DNA of 64,000 nucleotides from Zygnema cylindricum. Lineage: Eukaryota > Streptophyta > Zygnematophyceae > Zygnematales > Zygnemataceae. Below the pieces are notes generated by a model. The model saw only the letters and a list, made by a program, of their open reading frames with translations, made no database searches and was not told where the DNA came from. The position numbers and the translations under genes are program-made. The stretch lies in NCBI GenBank assembly GCA_037447655.1, contig JBBHKE010000176.1:498691-562690 (forward strand), given 5' to 3'. Shown piece after piece: positions 10,958-22,152 of this stretch (position 1 is its first letter; each line of letters opens with the position of its first letter).

Positions 10958-12156
10958 GTTGTGCATCAGTCCGATAACGTGAAACTGCATACAATATCAT
11001 CAGCTGTGCTTCACTTAAACGCAAATGATGACAAGCTATTGTGAATGAAATAAAACATAAAAGTGCAAAATGGATAAATACAACAACAGGCAAGGTGGAA
11101 GAAAAAGAAAGGTCAACGACTTAGCTGATTATGGTCAAGTTAGTTTATTACTAAGCCGATGGATGGCCACTAGGCCCCACGGTCCCTTTATATTCCTTGC
11201 AAAAGTTATCTTATCGAAGACAATCTGAATTTAGACTTAAAGAGAATAATTCAAAATAGAAACAATTGAGACGGAAAACAAAAACTGAAAACGACAATAT
11301 GCAAAACACTTATGAGGTTTGAGATAACCAAACTCAAAAGATGCGCATAAGCCAAATATAAATAAACACACAACCACAATAAATAAAAACAACAAAACGA
11401 TATTCTCAACATGCAACTTCCACACTAATTAAAGTTCAGCCACAGTCGGGAAAGAAGTTTGTGTTATGAACACGCGAGGGAATTTCACTCAAACGGACGA
11501 AAATAGGTGAAGGGAAACTATGTAGGTCTTGTCCGAAGCCGTATAGATTAATATGTAAGGCTTTACAACAGATTAATAATGTAAGAAACTAGACGTTTCA
11601 CGCTAAGGCAGAAAATCGCCTCTAAGCTGTCTGGACAATTTTACAAAGAAAAAGAATGATGCAAAAAATCTTCAATACTGAAAATAATAATTCCTGCACT
11701 TGAAAATTGTGTGCACGAAATGATCTAAAATCAACTAAGTACCTAGGCCTACGCCTAACAAAAAGAAGCCAATAAAAGTACATCCTGTCATGTAAGTATT
11801 TTCGTCCGGTTGTGATTCAGCCAATAGGAGGCCGGAATCCTATGCCATACGTTACAAAATCTATGACCTACGGATTAAAACCCTTCCTTTCTACGTGTGA
11901 ACGCGTGAACCTCCAAATGGTTCACGACTTAAGATAGTCCAATCGCGTAGCGTCTTCACAAGTGAACGTCGCTTTGTCTGTCACACGCGTGAAAGGTCTA
12001 GATGTCACCTTTCGGAACTGTATATTTCCGCATCGACAATCGAGATGCTCCCTCGCGTGAAATGATTCAAAATTGTCGTCGGCCGAGATTTCGGGAAATG
12101 AAAGTGGGTACGGTAGGACCGAAGGTAAGGTCCAATTTATAGTCGCATGAATTTTG
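10958..12156 (-). repeat. Gypsy G LTR-region sequence, left part
   Basis: Non-coding. Bases 10965-11155 are repeated at 13373-13415 plus 19828-19967, next to the Gypsy integrase, which ties this stretch to element G in minus orientation. The remainder to 12156 has no similarity to the other families here and no open frame of note. It probably belongs to the G LTR or its flank; LTR boundaries could not be fixed. Confidence 0.5.
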
Positions 12157-13104
12157 TGTTGGTTTTGGAAAGCTTTCTGTCTCAGCAAATTAGTTGGACG
12201 GTGGAAATATAGATCTATAAGGACACGCGTCGTCATCTGAAACACAGTGCAGGTTTTGGATTGGTACCGACACCAGCATGAATGTGTCACACATAGAGGC
12301 GACAAGCGCAGCTGCGATTATCTTTGAAACGATCTGTACAGACAACACAGCTGTGACACAACGAGACAAAACGCAGCTGCGGCTAAATTGGTATAGGACA
12401 ACGCAGTTGCGACGAAGCTACAAATATTTGAATATGATTAAGAATTAAACTCCGCAGCTGTGGTTGATATGAATCAAGTCAACGTATGAGATTCATAAGA
12501 GAATAAACAAGTGACTCACTGACAGGTGCTCTGCAACAACCGGATGGACGTATTCAGACATGTGTCACTAAGCCGGCGACAAGTATTTATGTGTCACTAA
12601 GCCGACGACAAGTATTTGAACAATCACCTGTATAGGATTCCAGTAATATTGATTGTACAGTGATAGATTAGTTTTATCATGATTAGGAGGACTTGACCTT
12701 AGTGGAAGTTTAGTTCTTTGGACGTATCTCTTAGAGACACTTCTATCGGCGATATAACACTATGAAATAGGACACTTGAGTGTAGAGTATAAAACTTTTG
12801 ATGTAGAACATTTTATGTATCCAGACTTCCAGACTGTGTAATTTGCAGACTGTTTTTGGGAAAGTTGTGAGTTGCATATCTTGGTGTGCATTGGATCAAT
12901 TGAGTTTAAACTTTGGGAGTTCTCATTGTTTGTCATATTCTATTTTTGGTATAGTTTGAAGTAGTTTGAACCTTTCTGTCAGATTTGGTGATCTGTAGAA
13001 AACAACTATTTAGTAGGATTCCTGATAAGCTTCTGTAAGTGAATTATGTCTACTTCTACTACTACTGCTGGTGCTCCACCATCTCTAGTGGTCGTAGATC
13101 AACA
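12157..13104 (+). mobile_element. Solo LTR of Copia family B (948 bp)
   Basis: It starts TGTTGGTTTTGG and ends GTAGATCAACA, and is flanked by the perfect 5-base duplication TTTTG (12152-12156 and 13105-13109). It matches the B2 5' LTR over its length. The family B gag start codon with its Ser/Thr-rich leader (from 13046) is at its end, but no primer site or gag follows. It therefore arose by LTR-LTR recombination. It contains several CGCAGCTGCG-like palindromes (12305-12460). Confidence 0.88.
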
Positions 13105-13415
13105 TTTTGGACAATGTAACTTGTATGGTTGACGTGAAATGATCAAATCCACTGTCGGCGAAAATCCCCAGAATATATGTTGTACGGTCAAACTCGGTGT
13201 CGGCAGAAATTACCGCCAACGTAAGTTTGTACAACCGGCCAACGTAAGTATGTACGGCCCTACGAAACCTAAATACACCCGAATGCAAATTAGTGTAGCG
13301 GTTGCCCATCCTAAAACCTAAATATAAACAGTTTAAATGGCCGACGAGATGAGGCATGATAGTTGTCGTGCATGGGTTCGATAACGTGAAGATGCATGCA
13401 ATATCATCAGCTGTA
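13105..13415 (-). repeat. Gypsy G LTR-region sequence, right part
   Basis: Continues the sequence interrupted by the solo B LTR. Its end (from 13379, GATAACGTGAAGATGCAT) is a second copy of bases 10970-11005. The homology resumes at 19828 on the far side of element D, so D was inserted here. Confidence 0.5.
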
Positions 13416-14448
13416 TGAAACTCTTTGTCCTCCACTGAACTATAGAGTACACGAAGCTTCTAGATAGTTATTAACTAACCCAGTTTCAATGGCAACCACT
13501 GCTACCCAAGCAGACAAGCAGACAATCTGACCGCAACCCTCTTTAGCGTGGACTTCCCTGAGTCTGTAGGAAAAATAATCTCTGAAAACGCCCAACCAGG
13601 CGATAAGTTATAAGCCGGCAAAAATGCCAATTTTATAGAACATCTTCAAGAGAGAGAAGACCATCTACCAGATTTTTCTAAGTCCCTCTCACAACCCATA
13701 TCTACTAATTGTACGAACCAATCCGAATACTATACAGTACATAAAAGTACTACTGCCGATGTACTTTTTGTACGACCTTTATACGACAAGGCCATTAAGC
13801 GAACACTTGTCCATTTTTCACTCGTCCGTATGTTCCTCGAAATTCCCGCGACCGAATGTTATCTCTCCACGCGCCGCCAGATCATGCCACGTCACTGAAT
13901 GCTAAAGTGACCATTCCGAGATTTTGGCGATGATGTGCGCCATTGGATTCGACTCGAAATGCAATCTCGGCCGTTACAAATACTTACGCGATATTAGTTT
14001 CGTTGTCGAAACAAAATGCGCAGTATCCGTTTCAAAGTAGTATCGTTCTTCGAACGTTATAAAACTGTATCTATGTACGCTGTATAGAGTTTCAGTTAAA
14101 TGAATTTGTTCCCTCCTAAATAAATATATATATCTATCACATAGTATAGCATTTAGCATTGGTCCTAGTCTAATAGAATAAAGCTGATTGCTATCGGCCA
14201 ACTTGACAGACAACAGGTACCAGGATCAAATCCTGCGTCCGTCAGGTATATTTTTAGTAACCTACTAAAAATAACTGCCTGTGGAACTAAGGCAGCCATG
14301 GATCAACCACCCTCTCTATCCTTCAGTGACTACAACAAGTATGGGGGCTAGAGAGAGGAGGTGGAGGCAGGTTGTCCGTCCTTTTTTTTCCTTTTATACT
14401 AACATATTTAAACTTAGAAAATACTCTAGAAATCTATTAATTTCAACA
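13416..14448 (-). repeat. 3' LTR of D (1033 bp)
   Basis: On the minus strand it runs from TGTTGAAATTAATAG to a TTTCA end. It closely matches 18791-19827 over its full length, with scattered substitutions and small indels, indicating an old insertion. Confidence 0.9.
14161..14243 (+). other. tRNA-like module in the D 3' LTR
   Basis: Antisense to the element. It has a CTAGTCTAATAG block resembling an A box, a T-arm-like AGGATCAAATCCT hairpin (14222-14234), and arms near 14202 (CTTGACAGAC) and 14237 (GTCCGTCAGG) that can pair imperfectly around it. Confidence 0.4.
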
Positions 14449-14461
14449 CTCCCCTTATTTT
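14449..14461 (-). other. Polypurine tract of D
   Basis: Minus-strand AAAATAAGGGGAG immediately precedes the 3' LTR, identical to the tract of family A. Confidence 0.85.
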
Positions 14462-15130
14462 CTAGTCTAATTTTATTTTCAGTTTTAGTCCACATTTTTC
14501 TCTACAATATTTCAATTTAGGAGAGGGCACTAGTTTTATCATCATATCAGCCACCATTTCCTCATCAGATCTATATACAAGATTCATAATCTTATTCTCA
14601 AAGTTTGCCCTCACAAAACTCAATCTTATGTCCAAATGCTTAGCTTTAAAAATATGTTTTGGATTTGTTGCAATTGCAATGGCAGCTTGATTATCACAAA
14701 ACACTTCATGCACTCCCTCCTTCATATACCCCAGTTCTTGCAGCAAGGATTTGACTCACATCAACTCTTTCACAGCAAAACAAGAGGCCATGTACTCAGC
14801 CTCCATAGTAGACTGAGCAACCACCTTTTGTTGCTTACTACTCGAACAACATGCACCTTCCCCAACATACAACACATACCTAGAAGTGCATTTTCTCATA
14901 GGTGCGTCCCCATAGTTGGCATCACTCCAAGTAGTGATGTCAGTGTGCTCCCCTCCCAAATGCAACCATAACTCTCTAGTTCCCACCAGATATCTCATGA
15001 CTCTCTTGGCTTCTTGCCAGTCTCTCTTACTAGGATCATTAAGACTCCTACTGAGTACTCCAACTATTGCTGCTATGTCCGGCCTGGTACAGTTTATAAA
15101 ATAGATTAAACTTCATACGACCTGTCTATA
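14462..15130 (-). pseudogene. D RNase H
   Basis: Minus strand. Two adjacent open pieces (14998-14756 and 14746-14462) in shifted frames cover the whole Copia RNase H. Motifs are TTWSDANYGD (first acid), AQSTMEAEYMA (Glu), VFCDNQAAIAIA (Asp) and the C-terminal EEMVADMM block. The chain ends 1-2 codons before the polypurine tract, the normal Copia end. One stop/frameshift at about 14755 separates the pieces. Confidence 0.88.
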
Positions 15131-16510
15131 AGGGATAGACTTCATAAACTCTCTCTCCTCTAGACTCATATGATCATCTAAGATCATCACTCCTCCTTCT
15201 ACACTCCCATCACTTATTTTTTTCAAGTCCATGGGAGTGGTTCATTTGTTAACATTTTCCATCTAAAATTTATCAAGCATATTACCTATTGTTTCTTTCT
15301 GAATCAGTGTGATAATCTTCTTCCCCCTATCTCTCTCCATTTGAATCTTTAAAATATATCTTGCCTCCCCTAAATCCTTCATATCAAATCTGCTTCTAAG
15401 ATCTTTCTTTAACTAATTGATCTTTTCCAAATATTTACTCAACACAAGCAGATCTTCCACATAAATTGCAATAAAAATGACACCATTCTCATCTTCAAAC
15501 ATATAGATAGAATGGTCAGAGCTGATACGGATATATCCCAAACTGCTAAGAAACTCATCTAGTTTCTTATTCCACTGTCGGGGAGCCTGCTTCAGTCCAT
15601 ATAAGGTCTTTATCAGCCTGCAGATTTTGCTCTCTTCTCCTTCTTCCACAAACCCCTCCGGTTGTCTCATGAAAATTTCTTCCTCTAACTCACCATTAAG
15701 AAAAGCAGTCTTAATGTCCATCTGGTGTATTTCCATGTTTTCCGCTGCTGCCAGACTAAGGAGAATCCTTACTGATGGGAACCGAACAACTGGAGCAAAC
15801 GTCTCCCCATAGTCAATCCCCTCCTTTAGGGTGAACCCCTTCGCTACCAATCGAGCCTTATATCTCTCAATGGTATGTTCCGGGTTCAATTTAGTTTAAA
15901 TACCCATTTACACTCAATAGGTTTTTCTGTCTGGAGGATAATCCGCTAATTCCCAAGTATTTGCTTCCATGATAGAAGCCATCTCATCATTTATGGCTCT
16001 AATCCATCTTTCTTTCTCTGGACTATTCACTGCCTCCAAGTAAGACTGAGGCTCATCTGGGTGAGAAAGCTTAGATACCTTATGAGCGGCTTGTTTTTAC
16101 TGTATCCTTTAGCTACTCCTTCTTCCTCCCTCAAACTCCGAAGTTGGAATGGATGGAAGTCTTGGATTTCTTCTCATTGTCTCATCGGCTCCCTTGTCCA
16201 TGGAAGCCGGTTCTTGTCCCGCTTCTTCTATCTCCTCGTAGTCCATAGGAGTATGTGAGGTTTCCGCTGAGTCTCTTGTATCTTGGATCTCCCCTCAATC
16301 TGCAATCACGGTTTCACTCATGTCCCTTTCGGGAGCGACCGAGTTCTCCTCACTTTCAGACTCAAATTTGATTCTTATCTTCTTTGTATATTTGTAGGGG
16401 TCAAATGACTTCCCTTCATCCGTGACAACTAAGTGTTTGACCAGAATGATATCTTTCTTTGCTAAGTCATAGACTCCATATCGCTTAACATCCTCATCAT
16501 ATCCCACAAA
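15131..16510 (-). pseudogene. D reverse transcriptase and IN-RT linker
   Basis: Minus strand. The open piece 15889-15413 carries RT fingers and palm: RYKARLVAKGFTLKEGIDY, HQMDIKTAFLNG and SLYGLKQAP-type KTLYGLKQAPRQW. The catalytic box reads IYVEDLLVLS, so the second Asp of YVDD is replaced by Glu. The upstream linker is acidic (16507-16295) and interrupted by stops near 16290 and 15890. Downstream the connection to RNase H is frameshifted near 15410 and 15250. Confidence 0.88.
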
Positions 16511-17400
16511 GTATCAAGGTTTTCCCTTAGCATCTAGTTTCTAGTTTTTCCTATCCGTGTCAATACTTTAAACTTGGCCACCCAATACTTTAAGGTGTGA
16601 GATATCTGGTTTCCTTCCAACCCATCTCTCATAAGGTGTCACTCCCTTTACAGGTGAGATAAGGACTCTATTATTAATGTAGTTGGCACAGTTCATTATT
16701 TCTGCCCAAAATCTCTTTCCTATTTTCTTGTTTGCCAATATACTGTATGCACTATCTCCTAGTGTTCGATTCAACCTCACAGCTACCACATTTTGTTTTG
16801 GGTTATATTGTACAATTTTCTGGTGCTGCACTCGGTCATCTCTCAGATATTCCTCAAACTGGTTAGAGGTATATTCCCCCCCATTATCTCTCCTTATCCT
16901 CTTAATGGGGGTTTCATGCAACTTCTCACTCCAAGCTTTATATTCTTTGAAGTAAGTTGATGCTTCAGACTTTGTTTTTAGAAATTAGACTCTAGATTAT
17001 CTAGACTAGTCATCAGTTATTGTCATTATAAACCTCTTTCCTCCAACCGAGGGTACTTTTGCCGGTCCCCAAATATACTGTGTGGACCAAATCTAACACT
17101 TTCTCACCTCTATATGTGGCGGCTTTGGGAAAGGGAAGTCTGTGAGCCTTACCTTGAGCACACCCACTACAATCATCCATCATTTCAATATCCCCAAACT
17201 GAATGCCTTCTACTACCCCAAGCTTTTTGATTTCCCTCAACCTATCAAAATGTACATGCCCCAACCCCTTATGCCAAATAATCAACTTAGGAACACCAAC
17301 ATAGTAAGTATTATTATTTTCATTACTCAGGTTAAGCCTAAACAATCCTTGGCTACCGTTATGTGCCGTGAAGTAAACTCCATCCCCATACTTAGCTGTA
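16511..17400 (-). pseudogene. D integrase
   Basis: Minus strand. The zinc-binding HHCC block is intact: WHKGLGHVHF then DDCSGCAQGKAH (about 17280-17150). The first catalytic Asp region is lost to a frameshift near 17085, where the reading becomes HTVYLGTG. The second block RRDNGGEYTSNQFEEY is present (16921 onward), but the Glu block reads VVAVRLNRT, so the catalytic Glu is replaced. RFWAEIMNCANYINNRV and HLKVLGGQV close the core. Confidence 0.87.
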
Positions 17401-18810
17401 AAGACTCCTCTTCTGGTGAAGGTATCAAACTCTTTGTCATCTAACACAGACGTAAAGACAAGATTTTTACTCAACTGAGGAATGTAGAGTACATCTGACA
17501 ATGTAAGTATAGAAGTCTTACCCTCCACTAAAACTTTCAGATGTACTAATCCCACTAGATCTGTAGTAACCACTCTCCCATCCCCATACTCTATCTCTAC
17601 ACTAGCGATCTTTCTTAGCTTAGTGAAGAGTTCTTTATCACGGCACATATGCATGGATGCACTTGAGTCGATAATCCATCCTTCCTGTGGAGCTTCCCAA
17701 ATTGCTCCAAGGGCATACTTCTGTCTCTGAGGGATCTCCTTCTTCTCCAGACTCTCGTCAAGAAGAAGCTCCCCATTCTCCTCAAAGGACTCATCTTCGA
17801 TATCTCCTGTCACTTTTGTAACCATAAGTGACTTTTTCTTCCCTTGGGAAAAACCCCCTCCACGGTTCTCTAGGAGCCTCAGCTCTGACAGCTTGACACA
17901 ATCTGCGATGAAGTGTCCCGCTTTTTTGCAATAATGACAAAGATCCTTTGGGGGCCTCGGTCCCCCAAAATGATTTCTTTCCCCTTTCTAAGGTTTCTTC
18001 GGGTCCCTCCCCCATCGGTCACCTCCTACTGCTAGAGCTTGAATGCTCTTTCCTCCTTTCTTAATCCCCATTGTGTTTTCCTGCACAAGTATCATCTGAC
18101 CATGTGTTCTATTTCCATGAACTATCAGGCATTTCCTGTACTCGGTACACTATGTTCTCGAACTCATCTGGTAACTTCATGATAAGGGTGTTAACTTTTA
18201 TTTTCATTTTACCTATCAACCCGGCACTTTCCATCTCCATATACAAACAAGAAAGATCATTACAGTAATCTAACATCTTTCTTCCTTTGTAAGTGTAACT
18301 CACTAGCTTTTGCTCAGCCAACTGAAACTCCTGATTAGTTCCAGCTTTATAAATTTCCACCAAACTCACCCACAACTCCTCGACCTTGTAAATGTGAAGA
18401 TGAGAGGTGCCTAAAGCTTGAGTGAGGTTCCTCAAAATGAAGTTCTTGGCAGCCATGTTTACATCCTCCCACATTTGAGTATCGTTCTCCGCGGTTTTCA
18501 CGGTCGCCGCTCCCGGTATTGTGGCAATAGGAGTGAGGTGTGTCTCATTCCCTTTCCCTTTTTCGGAAACACAGCTGTCCCCATCATCTGCCTCCTCCGC
18601 TGAGGCAGCCGTTTCTGTAAAAAACCTTACTCCTACTAATCCTGGTGGAGTTCCTGAAGGTGGACGTTTCACTTGTCCACTGACGATACCCGAGTATCGT
18701 TTTTCACACACAGCTCCAATCTTCATGGCTTCCCAATAGATGAACCCACATCCATTAAAGGCAGGCACCCTAGAGGGTGGGCCCATAACCTGAAACTTTG
18801 TGTCCTCCAT
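17401..18810 (-). pseudogene. D gag and protease
   Basis: Minus strand. The start codon (18810-18808) lies 20 bases inside the 5' LTR, and the frame crosses the primer site as QVMGPPS. The first 233 codons (18810-18109) are open and cover the gag capsid part (FIYWEAMK, MAAKNFILRNLTQAL, KMLDYCNDLSCLYMEMES, MKLPDEFENIV). A stop at about 18108 ends it. A zinc knuckle CHYCKKAGHFIADC follows at 17946-17905 in another frame. The protease block WIIDSSASMHMC is near 17690, with Ser replacing the usual Gly of DSG. Bases 17825-17013 form one open frame from protease into integrase. Confidence 0.88.
18776..18790 (-). other. Primer-binding site of D (exact half-tRNA match)
   Basis: Minus-strand GGTTATGGGCCCACC begins directly after the 5' LTR end. 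As I know the plant initiator tRNA-Met, this is the exact complement of its anticodon stem-loop (GGUGGGCCCAUAACC), not of the 3' acceptor end. It also encodes VMGPP of gag. Confidence 0.85.
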
Positions 18811-19827
18811 TGGACAACAGAGTACAGGAAGCTACTAGATACTTATTAACTAACCCACTTTCAATGGCAACCACTGCTACTTAAGGTGACAAGCAGACAA
18901 TCTAACGGCACCGTTATGCAGCGTGGACTCTCGTGAGTCCGTAGGAAAAATAATCTCTGAAAACGCCAAACCAGGCGATAAGTTATAAGCCGGCAAAAAT
19001 GCCAATTTTATACAACCTCTCAAAGAGAGAAAACCATCTATCAGATTTTTCTAAGTCCTAGCTCCCTCTCATAACCGCTATCTACTAACTGTACGAACCA
19101 ATCGGAATACTGTACAGTACATAAAAGTACTACTGCCGATGTACTTTTTGTACGACCTTTGTACGACAAGGCCATTAAGTGGACGCGTGTCCATTTTTCA
19201 CTCGTTCGTACGTTCCTCGAAATTCCCGCGACCGAATGTTATCTATCCACGTGGCGCCAGATCATGTCACTTCACTAAATGCCTTAGTGACCATTCTGGG
19301 ATTTCGGCGATGATGTGCGCCGTTGGATTCGACTCAAAATGCAATCTCGACCGTTATAAATACTTGCGCGATATTTGTTTCGCTGTCAAAACAAAATGCG
19401 CGGTATTTCGTTTCAAAATAGTATCGCACTTCGTAAGTTATAAAACTATATCTATGTATGATGTATACAGTTTAGTTAAGTGAATTTGTTCCCTCCTAAA
19501 TAAATATATATCTAACACATACTATAACATTTAGCATTGGTCTTAGTCTAATAAGATAAAGCTGACCGCTATTGGCCAACTTGACGAACGACAGGTACTG
19601 GGATCAAATCCCGGGTCCGTCAAGTATATTTTTAGTAACCTACTAAAAATAACTGCCTGTTCAACTAAGGCAGCCATGGATCAACCACCATCTCTATCTT
19701 TCAGTGACTACAACAAGTATGGGGGCTAGAGAGAGGAGGTGGAGGCAGGCTGTCCGTTCTTTTCTTTTCCTTTTATACTAACATATTTAAACCTAGAAAA
19801 TACTCTAATAATCTATTAATTTCAACA
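18791..19827 (-). repeat. 5' LTR of D (1037 bp)
   Basis: Partner of 13416-14448. It contains the gag start codon at its 3' end and a tRNA-like module at 19541-19622. Confidence 0.9.
19541..19622 (+). other. tRNA-like module in the D 5' LTR
   Basis: The clearest copy. CTTGACG (about 19580-19586) pairs perfectly with CGTCAAG (about 19617-19623). Just inside the right arm is a T-arm-like hairpin GGGATCAAATCCC with a 7-base loop. An A-box-like TAGTCTAATAAGAT lies upstream. Confidence 0.5.
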
Positions 19828-21410
19828 CTTCACTTAAACCCAAACGATGACAAGCTATGTTGAATGAAATAAAACATAAAAGTGAAAAATGGATAAATAC
19901 AACAACAGGCAAGGTGGAAGAAAAAGAAAGGTCAACGACTTAGCTGGTTATGGTCAGGTCGGTTTATTCCCCCCCCCAGCTCTTTAGCTAGCAAAGGAGT
20001 TGGCCAACACAACCGGAAGCTCGCGACATCCGTGGCAAAACCAGTGACCATCTGGAAACGCCAACAATGGTGGCACCAAACACTACATGTGAAATCCCTG
20101 ATTGCAGTGATCACAAAGTAACATGGTAGTTTCCCTGTCTGATCGATGGCAAAAGGTACATGCGGTCGCCTCCGTAATTGGCATCCGCATGGGATCCATA
20201 TCTTGCGACAAATCTGGTAAATAACATGGAGCACAATTCTTGGAGTGCTCTCGGAGATTTTGTGTGTCCGCTTATTGTAATCCCAACATTCTGTTCGGAT
20301 CCACCTCGATAATGCGTAGAATGTGCGCTGAAACATCCGTGTCCAAAGTGTCAAAAGATTGCCTCCGAAGATACACATAGTCTCCCACGCGATAGGGCTT
20401 TTGTTACAGTCTGTAACTGCCGCTTCGAGTGGTGGCAAACCGAAATGTGTCTCGATGTTGGGCAATCTGCGGATTATCAAAAGCCATGGGCATTTCACTG
20501 GAAAAAAGCAAAGCATGACGAGTGAGTTCTTCCAAAAAGATAGTGTGAGACATTAGCGGAAGCGTAAAACTTGCAGCTTTCTGAATATTACGACCGGGCA
20601 CCGGTTGTCGCCCAAATTAAACATAATAAGGGATGAAATTGGCAAGGCTAGCTTAACTGACATGCGATATCCCATGGTAATGTAATCGAGGGACTCGTCC
20701 CAAACCGAAATGTGTTTCTCTAAACAATGCTTACGGAAGGCATGCTTAAATGTCTGGACAGCCCGTTCAGCCAAGCCATCGGCCTGCGGGTGATCGCGAC
20801 TAGTACGACGATGATCGATGAGAGCCTCATCAAGCATCTCTTGAAATTCTCCCCGAAATTCTGTACCTTGATCCGTAAAGACCTCGGCTGGGGCACCGTA
20901 TCTCATAAGGACATGTTCTCTAAAGGCTGCGGTGGTTAACTTTGCCATTTTGTGAGGCAGAGCTACGAGTTCTATCCACTTAATGAAATTTTCGATTATA
21001 ATCATGATGTATTGTTGTCCTCTATGTGAGATGGGAAAAGGTCAGGCCAGATCGAGCGACCATCGATAGAATAAACCCCTAATAGGTAGAGGTTGGAGCG
21101 TAGTCTGTCGATTACAGAAAGATATTCGAGGACAATCGCAGCTGGCACACTTGTGTAGAATGGCACCAACATTGGCTTGCATTCGTGACCACCAATATCG
21201 TGCCTAAACTAGGCTTAACATCAGCTTGGTACCGTAGTGACCAAGCTCGGTGTGAATCTTCTCAATTAGAGAAAGCCGCTCAATAGGACGAACGACGTGT
21301 CTATGGCTTCTGTCCGCCAGCAACCGAACTAAAGATCCTCCGAGCTAAAGGTAATTTTTGGCTCTCTTTTTCACTCTGTCTTCTTCGTCAAAGGTAGTGT
21401 TGGACCTTAA
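19828..21410 (-). pseudogene. Ty3/Gypsy element G: integrase and 3' end
   Basis: Minus strand. The zinc-binding part is near 21200-21130 (HKCASCDC). The catalytic core is open at 21005-20553, with WSLDLA upstream for the first Asp, FTDQGTEFRGEFQEMLDEA for the second, and HPQADGLAERAVQTFK for the Glu. The wording HRRTSRDHPQADGLAER is characteristic of Gypsy rather than Copia integrases. Downstream (20516-19980) the C-terminal part is frameshifted. A run of nine C at 19969-19977 (G-run on the element strand) could be its polypurine tract, followed by LTR-like sequence 19828-19967. RT and upstream genes are missing: the left edge at 21410 is replaced by the A3 LTR. Confidence 0.82.
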
Positions 21411-22152
21411 TGAAACCGTGAGACCTCCATAAGTCCTCAGAGTGGACAGCTTCCAAGAAGCCTCCAGGATAACCTTGACCCCTTTGTGTTTCAGCAAAAA
21501 TAACTGCCACCTTGGCAGACAATAATTCTGACCAACTTCACCTCTCTGAAGGCAAGACTCCTCTGAGTCGATAGCAAAAAGAATCTTTGAATTTGCTCCC
21601 TCTGAGCAGTAAGTTATGGAGGGTCAAAGTTGACCTTTTGTACAAAAGCTCTCTGGGAGAGAGGGTCATATCTCCTAATTTTTCTAAGTCCTATCTCTCA
21701 CACAAACTCTATCTACTGATGTACGGAGCCAATCAAAATACATTTCCGTACACAAAAGTACAGCTGACGGTGGTCTTTCTGTACGAACATTGTACGACAT
21801 GGCCTAAATGTCGACACGTGGTATGTCCGGATTCGCTCTCTTAATCCTCGGAGATGCCGTGATCCAATGTCATTCCGCCACGTGTCATCCGATGTGGTGA
21901 TGACCACAAACCGCCGAAATTCTCTTCCGCGATCTCGGCGTTAATTCCGGCCGTCCGATTAAATTCACATTTAATCGTAGCCGTAATAAATACATGCGCA
22001 GTATTCGTTTCATTAGAGAAATAAATGCGCGGTATTTGTTTCTTATCCGTACCGTTATCCGTACTTTTACATTACTGGATCTATGTATCCCGTAAACAGT
22101 TATAGTTAAATGAATTATTCTATTTGGTAATGTTTAATTAATTATCAAACCA
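21411..22152 (-). repeat. Partial 3' LTR of A3
   Basis: It matches the family A LTR from its TGAAAC end (plus-strand reading) for about 740 bases, then stops; the part with the tRNA-like module and the TG start is deleted. The deletion end is at about 22152, inside RNase H. Confidence 0.8.

Larger units (their letters stand above)
13416..19827 (-). mobile_element. Copia retrotransposon D, structurally complete (6.4 kb)
   Basis: Minus-strand element with both LTRs (13416-14448 and 18791-19827), polypurine tract and an exact half-tRNA primer site. It encodes gag, protease, integrase, RT and RNase H in Copia order. It is related to family A but distinct (gag begins MEDTKFQVMGPPS). It sits inside Gypsy sequence, whose homology jumps from about 13415 to 19828. 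No convincing 5-base target duplication is seen (CTGTA on the left, CTTCA on the right). All genes carry lesions. Confidence 0.9.

Noticed and set aside
19969-19977. Run of nine C considered as a firm Gypsy polypurine tract
   Set aside because: Orientation fits, but no TG start directly follows it on the element strand, so it is only mentioned as possible.
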